Shown here in pieces: positions 1-10,832 of a stretch of 64,000 nucleotides of DNA. The notes beneath the pieces are model-generated. The model did no database searches. It was given only the letters and a program-made list of their open reading frames with translations, and was not told the origin of the DNA. The translations under genes were made by a program, and so were the position numbers. Origin of the DNA: Hyalella azteca (lineage: Eukaryota; Arthropoda; Malacostraca; Amphipoda; Hyalellidae); assembly GCF_000764305.2 (NCBI RefSeq), contig NW_025947742.1, forward strand, positions 186,001-250,000. The letters are read 5' to 3'. How positions within the stretch are numbered: position 1 is the first letter of the stretch; each line of letters opens with the position of its first letter.

Positions 1-3000
1 ACAAAATATGAACAAAATAAACTCCTTTCAATTTTTTTATTTCAAAGAATAACAGTAGAATGTCAGTGCCACTTCAATTCCATGGCACGTAATAAATAAC
101 ACTAACAACATTGAGCGATGACCATATAATTAGGGCTCAATCTCACCATCGCATCCAGCTCGCACGTAAAGATTGCAATATCGGACATAGTGCCACCAAT
201 TTTTATCTTCGCTCAGTGACGATGACATGAGTTGGTGAAGTAAGGCGCATACAAGGCATTCCTGTCTGATTGTACCAGAGCTAAAAAAGCATTCAATGAC
301 CAGCGCAGTAGCGACGTATACTAAGAGCGTAAGTTCGATGTCAGAGAGGCGGTTTCGTCCGTTTTCAAAAATTAGTTTTCCAGAAATTTTGACTTATCGA
401 TGCAACTACGACGCTGCTATAAAAGCATTGATAATCTACAAGCATATTCACCACATTTCTGTGCGGCCAACATTATCGCATCCGCTGCACTGGAAGTGAC
501 TTAATTAATAAGGAGACAAAATAGCATAAAACAGGACTTATACAACCGCATATAGAAGTAAAATGGAAATGCATAGTAGAATTTGCCTGATCTTCCAATG
601 ACTCATGTCGATACTATTGTATAAAGTGCCCGATTTTCTGACAGACAAATTCCAAAACTCTGTTCTACGAGTTTGCAAATTACACTGTTTATGCATGAAA
701 TTAGTCGCAGAAAATCATTTACGTCATATCATTTAAAAAAAATATAAACACAAAAACAAATACATTTTCTTTCAATGACAGAAACTAATGATAATGTGCC
801 ACATTTTCAACTGCTTCACAAAGTACAATCCGAGAAATTTAAATGAAATAAAAAAGGAAACAAATTAAAGCGTGCGACTGTGAATGAAAATAATATTAAA
901 ATTAAACTCGTCCTGTTCTAATCTTTCGGAAACTAAGGCGACATTTAAAAATTACATAGAAACGACGCACGATGAGTGTCTAAATTTAACGCAGTGAAAT
1001 GCGTAAGCCATCTAAGAAGCACGAACCTTATTTATAGTTGGTCAACAGTCGCTTCAAGAGCCTTGAGAAGTGTTTACATTAGTCGACAAAAATGATACAG
1101 GAAAACACTCGCAGCGGCCTAAATAAACGAAATGAAGGATGGCTTCATAAGAACCTTCCACTATAAAATGTAGAAATTAAATATTTCTTTCAAATCTTTA
1201 ACACTTCAGGATATACATCAAACTTGTGCAAACCTCACATCGTGTCATGATAGAAAAGTTACCACTATACCTGATGACTATGAAACTTGTAGAGCAAACA
1301 AGCCAGCAGATAGGCTCTCTCCATAGGTGATATAATTACGATTTTTCTCCAGCTCCATAAATCTTGGGTGAATTATAAAATTTCTGTTATACTTTTAATT
1401 CATATATTAAAGTGGTGAAAAATTATTGTAACTTTTAAATTAATTTAATAAGAATTTAAAAGAAAATAAAACCCCGATAAAATCCACATCTCCATTTAAA
1501 AGGTTTGAAGATCGGCTCTATTGTCATTTGGAGTAAAATTAGCGAAAATAAATTCTATCAGAAGTGAATAAAAAGCAAATAATATAAGCAAATTTTCAAA
1601 GGGTTTCATCAGTATTCAAGGTAGTAACATATTTCGATAGTTTAAATCTCTAATAAAAAATAAAACTACAGATCAAGCTGTAAGAGCTCTTGTGTCCGAA
1701 GCCATCTCAATTTAAATATCACTAATGTCTTTAAAGTTCTTGGTTAGGTGTAGGCTTTTTACAAATCGATAAATTAAAGAACCTCAAGTGCATCAATAAT
1801 AATTAAAATTCAAGTGTACTGTGAGAAGTTAAAAAGTCGTGAACTGTTAACTCTGCGGAAAGATGCATAATCTTTGACAGCACAGGGCGTTGTAAATATA
1901 AGGGCCCGACAGGAGATGATTAAAGACACGCAGTGTTGGAGCAGAGCAAACATTGACGACGTTACAGTTGACGGACTTGCTGAGGACTTGACGGTCATCG
2001 TCCAAATTTGTAACAAATACAAATAAAAAACCAGCCGTTTTTTCTCTTCCCGCAGCGCGGAATTGAGAAGATAATGGCGAAAGAATAATACATGGCAACG
2101 TTGAATATATTAAATCTCTAGTGCAGTTAGCTGAATACCATCAATCCCATTCAGAAATATTCAAATGAAAATGTCTATTTTAACCGTAGTAGGAAAATGA
2201 ACACGAGTATTTTCCAACCTCAATTTTCGAGTCACTAGTAATTATACTTGAAATTTCTTTATCGATTTGAATTTGTTCGTTGACATTTTAGCTTAAAATT
2301 TAGGCACGGGAAAACGCGGAAGGCGTATACTTTGAAAGATTTTTGTGCGGTGTGAAGCCTTATCGGAGTTACGCTGTGTGCTGTTACGACTTAATTTATA
2401 AAAAGTAGGTAAAGCTATGTAAATAGGAGGAAATTATTTATATGTGATATTATTCCATTTGTATATTTATTTATAGTTTACAACGAGTTGAACTTTAAAT
2501 TACTGCTAATCTTATTCTCTTAAAGCCTCAATCAAGCCTAAGTCTCCTGCATCGATTGTAGAGCATTAAATATAGAGTTGGGTGTTTGGGAACTGGTGAA
2601 TATCACTTCTAGCCAGCGCGTGAATTGTTTATGCTGTCTGGAGAATGTGTGCAATAAAATTATTATATAACTGATGACTCTCAGAGACCAGGATCCTGTG
2701 CTCTCATGTAGGATATGTTACAGTGTCCCTGAGAGCCCAACAAAATCTCTGACCACTCATTCATATGCGATAAGGCAATATAAGCGTTGACTAAAAAATT
2801 TTTTATGACTGTTAGAAGTTCAACAAAACCTATTAGTTCACTCACGAATGAATCGATACTAATATACTAGATCATGATGTTTCATATTTTAAAGAAAAAA
2901 CGTGCATAAGTATCAATACAAACGTAAGAAAAAGCAGGAAATCATATCAGGAGACGAAACTAACACACGAAAAACGTCAAATAATATAGCCAACAAACAA

Positions 3001-4018
3001 CTGATTATTACCTCCACAGGACGGGTCCCACAAGTGGTAGAGAATACAACCGTTTACGCTTCTTGTTCAACGGAGCCAACGATGCCGTTGACTTCCTACG
3101 ACGAATATTACTCAACATTTCCGATGCACGGGTGGGTAGCATGACTTGTTAACACTCGACTTAATTCGATGTCTTTGATATCAAACAAAAGCTGATGAGA
3201 CCCAGAATGACACACAAGAGCTTGTCCGTAGCAATTAAAAAATTGAATTTCTTTAGTAAATCTTCGTCACAAATTGATCACATCATGCTGAGAGCAATTG
3301 ATAATAGACGTTATTTGTTCAATTCAAATAATTTAAGGGGGAGCATGATCAACACGAAGGCCATGCGTAGCCTACCAACCTACCAATCACCTTATTGTAA
3401 TATTTTTCCAATCGGAGACCAAAAATTTAACCGACTCAATCGAAGACATTATGGCCTTTTTGAGTGTTAAAGAAACGTGACGTTTGATCTACATTAAGTA
3501 AGAGAAAATATAAAATAGGGAATAATGTAAATTTTCAACTCACACGTTCACTTTAAACAGATATAATAGATGCCAATACGTCTTCAATCATTGCGGCTTT
3601 CACACTGCAGTGCACCGCCAGCGTTCAGCTGAATACGGACGATAAGAGACAGCTTTTGTTTATTATCTTATCACTGTTATCATGCAAGGTGATGATAATA
3701 CAAGGATAATGAAAAATATTAAATAATACCTCGAAGAGAGATGGAATAGAGGAATAGCGAATATACATGATACAATTCTGAATCACTTCTATATATAGAA
3801 TCACTAAAAGAGTTCGACGAAAAAATAGAAAAAATATGCAAGATTTGAGATTTGTTTGTTGTTTTTTCGGTGAAAATAAATTTAAAACCGTCTTTGGTTC
3901 GCCCAGTAGTAAAAGTTCATGAATTCAGCACAACTTATGCTTCGAATTTCATCATATTGAATTCATGTCTCAACTTTCGTTCAACTAAATGGACAAATGG
4001 TATAGCAGAGAAACATAC
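1..4018. other. AT-rich stretch, probably intron downstream of the 4019 donor
   Basis: No coding exon, RNA gene or tandem array is recognisable on either strand. The donor at 4018 implies that a further exon of the minus-strand gene lies to the left, here or beyond the window edge, but I found no convincing acceptor followed by a coding-like frame. Short frames, such as 2902-3144 plus and 1847-2098 minus, lack splice context and look random. Confidence 0.5.
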
Positions 4019-4789
4019 CTTGACAAAGTAGGAGTGCTGGCGACTGGCGACGACGAGGGTGACACGTCAGACGTGGGTTCAGAGTCCGCTGCAAGCGTTA
4101 CATCGTCATCGGAATCTTCAGCAGAAGCGGCTTGCAGCCCTGCTGTTTCAGACACTAGCTGGTCTAGGTGAGCGTAGTCACTCAGTTCACTGTACGGGGA
4201 AGTCTCGTATCCTGAATCCTTAGTTAATTTACGAATAGAACGTCGCTCCTTGCCGTCCCGCTCACCGAGCCTGTCGGAATTCCTATCCATTGGCCCGGTT
4301 GAAATATAATCGGGCAGTGCAGTGGAGTCGCCACGAGTTTGATGTGGTGCATTGCAAGGCAAAGTTGTGGAACGCAAGTCAGGAGCCGCCGTGGAGTTAG
4401 TGTTGGGATCTTCCTGGGTCGAATACCGTCGCTTGCTGTCAGCTTTGTCGCAAAAACTGTGGCTTCTTTCCTTATTCGAGGCTGAAGTCGAAGAGAGTTC
4501 TCTTTCAGAAGCCCACGCGTTCTTCTTTTTCAATCCTTTGCCTTCGGAATGGTAGTTAGGGTTCGATCGATTTAAAGATGTCGTCGATGAATCATTGCGA
4601 GGAGCTCGACTCAGATTCCTGAGTAGCTTAGCAGCGGACGTGAAACGGCCGCTGTCACGTCGCTCGGGCCGTTTTTCCCGTTTTTTGGACCCGTTTTTCT
4701 GTTTACAGCGGTCACTGGATCGGCTCGTGAGTGTACTTGTGCTGCTGCTGACACTGCTGGCATCATCGTCGCCGGTCGCGTCCTTGCTA
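4019..4789 (-). CDS. Second recognised coding exon of the same Ser-rich protein
   Basis: Seen: a minus-strand exon of 771 bases, i.e. one base, 256 codons and two bases. It follows a textbook acceptor (TTTTTTCTGACAG, last G at 4790) and ends at a strong donor, AAG|GTATGT, with the intron starting at 4018. The leading T completes the CT left by exon 14893-15911 to give Leu, so the two exons join in frame (phase 2). Exon residues: an acidic-to-Ser stretch at 7-25, a strongly basic segment at 29-45, a possible basic helix around 50-62, a DSGYET element at 191-196 followed by SPYSELSDY, and an acidic Ser-rich tail after 224. No domain is recognised. The donor shows that the protein continues, but I could not find the next exon between 1 and 4018. 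Plus-strand ORFs here are antisense shadows. Confidence 0.8.
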
Positions 4790-6196
4790 CTGTCAGAAAA
4801 AATTGGATTTCAGTTCATGGGGAAACTTATGGTAAACAAGATGCATCTAAAAGGAAAATTTGTAATACTAAAATAAATTAAAAGAGAATTTTCAATCATA
4901 TAGTGTTGCACACAATGAAATATTCTTCGTTGCAAATTCAGTAAATTATATCATATAGCAAAAATTATACATTGGTAGTCGAGAATTTAGAGAAAATTAA
5001 GAATATCATGTTACTGCTCAATTCATTTCGCTTTAGAAATGATCGAGATTTGAATGGAAATAACATTCAAAATTATATTTCTTATTGTTGACAAACAAAA
5101 TTTGTCAGTGAATTAATAAGTTTCGTGATACTCTTATGCGATTACCACGCACACAACCAAGTATCATAAGTGTAAGAAACTTGGTCTTCGCTGTAGCATT
5201 TTATACGTATAGCGCTAAGTTAATGATGTCCCATCATAACCCTACTGCCTTCCATACGAGCATCCGACGACTCATCGCTGCTCAATAGTTGAATAAAAAA
5301 ATTAACATCGTCATGAACGGCGTATCGCAACCGCTTTGCAAAACGAAAGTTTCATCGGCTAACCCGAAGCGATGGAACTGTATTTTTCCAAGTGGCTGGT
5401 CAGCTTGCGAAGTCGGTAAATGAGCTACGAAAACTGTAGATTACTTATAATACCAAATATTGAGTTCAACTACAAGGGTTCTCATCTATGATTTTCGTTA
5501 TCTTCACGCAGTTCAATGACGACGAGTAGTTAAATGAAAAAAATGCAATGAAAAGTTGAAAAAGAGTGACATTAAAAATTAGGAAGCGGGAGGCAAGTGG
5601 ATGACAAAAATAACATGATAAAACAGACTAGAGCAATCAGTGTATGACAGACAAAGTTTCCACGCAGCATAGCAAAAATATGTCTTTTGAGAAAGCAATT
5701 TGATGAAAATCAATAATGTAGGGACAAGATTCGACTGATCCCGTAATTCAGCTCCCATTAATTCAAGCCAGTGAGAGCACAAATTAAAAAACGAGTTTAA
5801 GAACTGTAAACCTTGCAATGTCTGCCAAGAAGGGTCAGTCAAAGAAGAATTATAATGAGGAAGAATTATAAATAATTTCTGCAGACAAAAATCATTGCGT
5901 GTCATAAAGGACACGCAAGGAACGAATAAAAACCCGAACGACAAACTATAGCCTTGATATAGTCGAGTTTAAATTCTGCAATGGTTTCTACACCGAATTC
6001 CCTGAATGCATAAGAAGTTGCGAGGCTATACGGTATAAGATTCAAAATGTAACTAATTTCTAAGTCGTGGAATCATCGCATGAGGTGTCTACACATGAAA
6101 CAAATCATTTGAAACAAATCATACGATTCAATAAACTAGTTTGCTCGTGGCTGCACTGGAAGGCCATCAAGTTGTAAGCTTCGTCATTTGAAGACG

Positions 6197-6219
6197 AATG
6201 GCGAAGAAGCTTCGCCATT
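6197..6219. repeat. Short perfect hairpin inside the intron
   Basis: AATGGCGAAG at 6197-6206 and CTTCGCCATT at 6210-6219 are perfect reverse complements separated by AAG. The right arm belongs to a small local duplication: GCTTCGTCATTTGAA near 6179 and GCTTCGCCATTTGAA near 6209. No function is known; it may simply come from a local inversion-duplication. Confidence 0.6.
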
Positions 6220-8531
6220 TGAAATTTCTAACCAGCATTGCGCATGTTAGTGAAACAAGCTGCGATGAAAAATCGAATCAAAGAAGAAAAACATTGAGTA
6301 ACATTTTCCCTTTTTCCATAAAGACGAAGACAGTGCAGACTGCTCCGCACTGTCTCGGTGTGCAATATTCACTAAGATAAATCATTCCAGCTTTCTGGGC
6401 GCCTTCGCTTCACCCATAATTTCTAGGCAAGCAATGGCCCAGTAAATTACTTAGCTCAAAATCCCATGCAAGAGCCCTGCTGGGATAACTACCAATATCA
6501 GAATATAACGAGACGATAAAGCTTTATTCAAGGCCGAAGTTAATTTCACTGCAACGCGCCGCATGTCGTTAGACTTGCTAACTCGCTGCAGCTTGGCAAT
6601 ATATGGTTCAGCCATATGATGATGAGCTTTGTGATCGAGATGCAGTATATGGCTGTGCTGCGCTCAATCCTTAAACAGAGTCAAAAGAAGAAGCTTACAA
6701 CTATCACGGAATACTTAAAAAAAAAGTCGAAATGGTAATTTAATGTCAAAACGGCAATGTCGCCATAAAATTATTTATTCAAATAACATAATTTTGAATA
6801 ACATATATTTGAAAACATTTTCCACAGCCTGATAATGCTGCATGATACTAATAAGAAACATGTCATAGTCTAATAGTCTATTATTAAGGAAAAATTCATG
6901 TTCATTTATTTGGTATAAAATTGGTAAGCTGCAACGACATCCACACGATTTTCCGCATTTGCTGTATAATTTTTGTCGACTGTTCTATTTATCGCTGGAA
7001 TTTTCCAACAAGATCTACTATCTTTACAAACTAGTGTGGGAATATTGAAAAGTTTAATTAACTTAAATTGAATTAACTCTGTGACCGTTAACCTGGAGAG
7101 ATAAGGTTGAATGTGGCCGAAATGTCGAATTTAGACACGGGTGATACCTCAATCGCCAGTTAGATAGCGAATTAGAGATAAGCTTCTCAATGTTGTACGA
7201 TAGTTAACATCGTAACTCAGGCATGATTTACATCGTAACGCAAGTCTACGCAAGTTTCAGATGTCGGCGCTAATAATGAACTTCAAATACAAGTCCTAAT
7301 AACGAAGGACATTTGCTTGATCGTTCTGCATCACCGGTGAAAGGGACTAACAGTCACTATTTAATAATGAATCGCATTAAACACACAAATATTCCACCAT
7401 CGCAAAAGACAGAAACATATGGTTACTGTTGCTTTCGAAAATATAAATGTTAAATCTACTGCGCTTCTTCTAAATCGTAGCTAATGAATTAATTTATACC
7501 AATATATAATTACCAAATGTAATTATGTTCTCACAATCATGCATTGCATTAGCCATAAGCAAAACTTGCCGATCAAGATTTACATTAAAAAATTTTCTTG
7601 GCCCAGCACAAGTAAATTTCAGATGGTAAAAGAGGGAGATAACAGTCCCAAGATTGACATTAAGTGGGTTTAAATTTTCCGTTGATTAGGAATTTTCTAA
7701 TGTGGATGCATTAATGTTACCAATTTATGAATTTATTTCAGCAAAATTGAACGGCCAGCAACCATTCATAAAAAAATTTAAACAAGTCATTTTGTTTCGC
7801 AAGCTGAATTCGCACAATAAAATTCAGAGAGTATTTCATGAGTCAGCAATATTTTATCGAATAAAAAATCATTTTTCAATCGGGAATTCTGTCACACTGT
7901 AGCAAATTACTAACCATGAGGCGACACGTACTAAAAAAGGCACTTTGTTGTAAGGTTGTCAACGAAATGATTCACTTGCGCTTTTTACAGATTTAAGTGC
8001 AATAACAGAAGACAAACCGTGGGCGACTGTAAAAAAGATTGCGCCCATGCAGTGCATAACTGCCAATCAGAGCCGACCATAATAATGTTGCCAAGGTCTC
8101 GTCAAATCGCACAGAGCGATATTCTGGCGAATGTTAGAACGGAGCACAAGGAGATCTTTAAAGTCTTCAATTTATAACACTTATGGATTACAACAGATAA
8201 ATCCACTCAAAAATATCTAATCGAATGCGACGAAGAATTTCTGGAAAGCTGAACATTTACTGGTATATAGGCTGGCAAACACAATTAAAAAACGTCTAAT
8301 TTGTTGCAAAGAATGATTTCTATCACATCGATTATGTTGTTTATTTGCCACCTGAGTACATGTGATTTTTAATATTGAATTAGAAATTTCTTCCGTATTC
8401 ACGCTTGGTTACCGAAAGTTTCAAACTGTTAACCGCAATGGTTTTCAATTCAAATCATAACTCAGAAAACATAGTTCATAATAATTGAAAAAACAGGTAT
8501 GCGTTGTCAAAGGACACGGACTGGTACGAAA

Positions 8532-9670
8532 TGACACAGGTCTCGACTCGAGACACAGGTCTCAACTTGAGACACAGGTCTCGACTTGAGACACAGGTCT
8601 CGACTTGAGACACAGGTCTCGACTTGAGACACAGGTCTCGACTTGAGGCACAGGTCTCGACTTGAGACACTGGTCTCGACTTGAGACACTGGTCTCGCCT
8701 TGAGACACAGATTCCGTCTTGAGACACAGATTTCGTTTTGAGACACAGGTCTCGACTAGAGACACTGGTCTCGCCTTGAGACAAAGGTCTCGCCTTGAGA
8801 CACAGGTTACGACTTGAGACACAGATTACGACTTGTGACACAGGTCTCGACTTGAGGCACAGGTCTCGACTTGAGACACTGGTCTCGACTTGAGACACTG
8901 GTCTCGCCTTGAGACACAGGTTACGTCTTGAGACACAGATTTCGTTTTGAGACACAGGTCTCGACTAGACACTGGTCTCGCCTTGAGACAAAGGTCTCGC
9001 CTTGAGACACAGGTTACGACTTGAGACACAGGTTACGACTTGAGACACTGGTTACGACTTGAGACACAGGTTACGACTTGAGACACAGGTCTCGACTTGA
9101 GACACTGATCTCACCTTGAGACACTGGCCTCGACTTGAGACACAAGTCTCGGCTTGAGACACAAGTCTCGGCTTGAGACACAGGTTACGACTTGAGACAC
9201 AGGTCTCGACTTGAGACACTGATCTCACCTTGAGACACAGGTCTCGGCTTGAGACACAAGTCTCGACTTGAGACACAGGTTACGACTTGAGACACAGGTT
9301 ACGACTTGAGACACAGGTTACGACTTGAGACACAGGTTACGACTTGAGACACAGGTTACGACTTGAGACACTGGTTTCGACTTGAGACACAGCTAGGTCT
9401 CGACTTGAGACGCAGCAAGGTCTCGACTTGAGACACAGTATAAAGTCTCGACTTGAGACGCAGCTAGGTCTCGACTTGAGACACAGTATAAGGTCTCGAC
9501 TTGAGACGCAGCTAGGTCTCGACTTGAGACGCAGCTAGGTCTCGACTTGAGACGAAGCTAGGTCTCGACTTGATACGAAGCTAGGTCTCGACTTGAGACA
9601 CAGCTAGGTCTCGACTTGAGACACAGCTAGGTCTCGACTTGAGACACAGCTAGGTCTCGACTTGAGACAG
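8532..9670. repeat. 19-bp minisatellite built of alternating inverted repeats
   Basis: About 1.14 kb of tandem units with consensus GAGAC-ACAG-GTCTC-GACTT (19 bp). GAGAC and GTCTC are reverse complements, so every unit pairs across ACAG and also across GACTT into the next unit. Because 19 is not a multiple of 3, all minus-strand frames stay open and encode a 19-residue repeat (three units, 57 bases); these frames are artefacts, not genes. Variant units carry GTTAC in place of GTCTC or differ in the ACAG spacer. From about 9385 the spacer lengthens to give 23- and 25-bp units with the same arms. The array lies in the intron of the minus-strand gene. Confidence 0.95.
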
Positions 9671-10473
9671 GTATCTCACGTTTTTTTCGATATCGTCTTT
9701 ATGCTTGCTGCTAATAAATCCGAGATAGTGAGCTTTCAGTCTGGAGCACATAGTGAATGGGCAACTAAAAATTGGACCTGTTTGCTCCACTCAACCGAAA
9801 TAAGTAGTCCAGTTGATACTTGATAAGATAACTGACAAGTCTTTGTTTGAAGTTTAAGTAAAATTAGCCGCCCTCAAGCGGTCAGCGAAAGGCTTTCCTC
9901 AATCCTAATCCAGAACTAAAGATGGACAAGGAGCTGCAGCTGTTAATGAGTCAAACGATAAGGCCAGGAATTTGCACCGGTATTAGAACAACACAAAGGC
10001 CCGTACCATCAGATAAATAAGTCAATGGAGAGTCGATAGTGATCGAGGTCAGTGAATATTATCACTAACAACGACTCGCCTTGCAATGCGAGCCGAGATA
10101 CCCAAACGAAAGTGAAAGGCTCTTATGCCACCATGAAGACGGTTTAGTTCAGGCAAATGTGGAAAAATAGCTTCGTCGATGACCTAATATGATGACGACA
10201 TTTTGCAACGTTACAAAGTAACGGCTTACTCGATTCCTCTGGTTGATGGTTCACGAGCAATATGCATGTTTTCATACATAATAATACATTCACAAATCTT
10301 TTAAACGGATGTGTCATTATTCATACACGAGTTGAAACGCGTATCGGTTGCAACATTTCAATAAATCATGAAAAGAGTAGGAGGCTTCTAATAATTAAGA
10401 ACGCGTGATACAAAGATTTCAATAAAACATCACTAGCAAGTGTGAGGGACTTGACCACATTTTGACACAGTAT
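9671..10473. other. Spacer between two intronic minisatellites
   Basis: Non-repetitive AT-rich sequence with no coding-like frame, RNA gene or recognisable mobile element. It separates the 19-bp and 24-bp arrays by about 0.8 kb. Confidence 0.5.
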
Positions 10474-10832
10474 TGTGTTACGCGAGACCGTGAGTCTTGT
10501 GCTACGCGAGACCGTGGGTCTTGTGTTACGCGAGACCGTGGGTTTGGTGTTACGCGAAACCGTGGGTCTTGTGTGACGCGAGACCGTGGGTTTGGTGTTA
10601 CGCGAGACTGAGGGTTTGGCGTTACGCGAGACCGTGGGTCTTGTGTTACGCGAGACCGTGGGTCTTGTGTTACGCGAGACCGTGGGTCTTGTGTTACGCG
10701 AAACCGTGGGTCTTGTGTTACGCGAGACCGTGGGTTTGGTGTGTTACGCGAGACCGTGGGTCTTGTGTTACGCGAGACCGTGGGTCTTGTGTTATGCGAG
10801 ACCGTAGGTCTTGTGTTACGCGAGACCGTGGG
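10474..10832. repeat. 24-bp minisatellite with an AGACC/GGTCT hairpin core
   Basis: About 15 head-to-tail copies of a 24-bp unit whose core is CGCGAGACCGTGGGTCTT, followed by GTGTTA. Within each unit AGACC and GGTCT are reverse complements around a GTG loop. Because 24 is a multiple of 3, the array reads as an 8-residue repeat (CYARPWVL on the plus strand), an artefact rather than a gene. Copies vary mainly at GGGTCTT versus GGGTTTG. One copy has a 2-bp insertion near 10740. Confidence 0.95.

Noticed and set aside
3989..4876. Plus-strand ORFs across the left-end exon
   Set aside because: Antisense shadows of the minus-strand exon, which has matching splice sites and phase.
8476..9276. Minus-strand Cys/Ser-rich ORFs of 67-159 codons with repeated SQVETCVSSRDLCLK
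   Set aside because: They are produced by the 19-bp array, which is open in all frames because its unit has no stop on that strand. No start context, splice sites or frame preference.
8532..9670. CRISPR array with 5-bp palindromic repeats
   Set aside because: Spacers are 4-10 bp and repetitive; this is a tandem minisatellite.
10474..10832. CRISPR-like array of repeats and spacers
   Set aside because: Units are contiguous tandem copies without unique spacers, and the DNA is eukaryotic.
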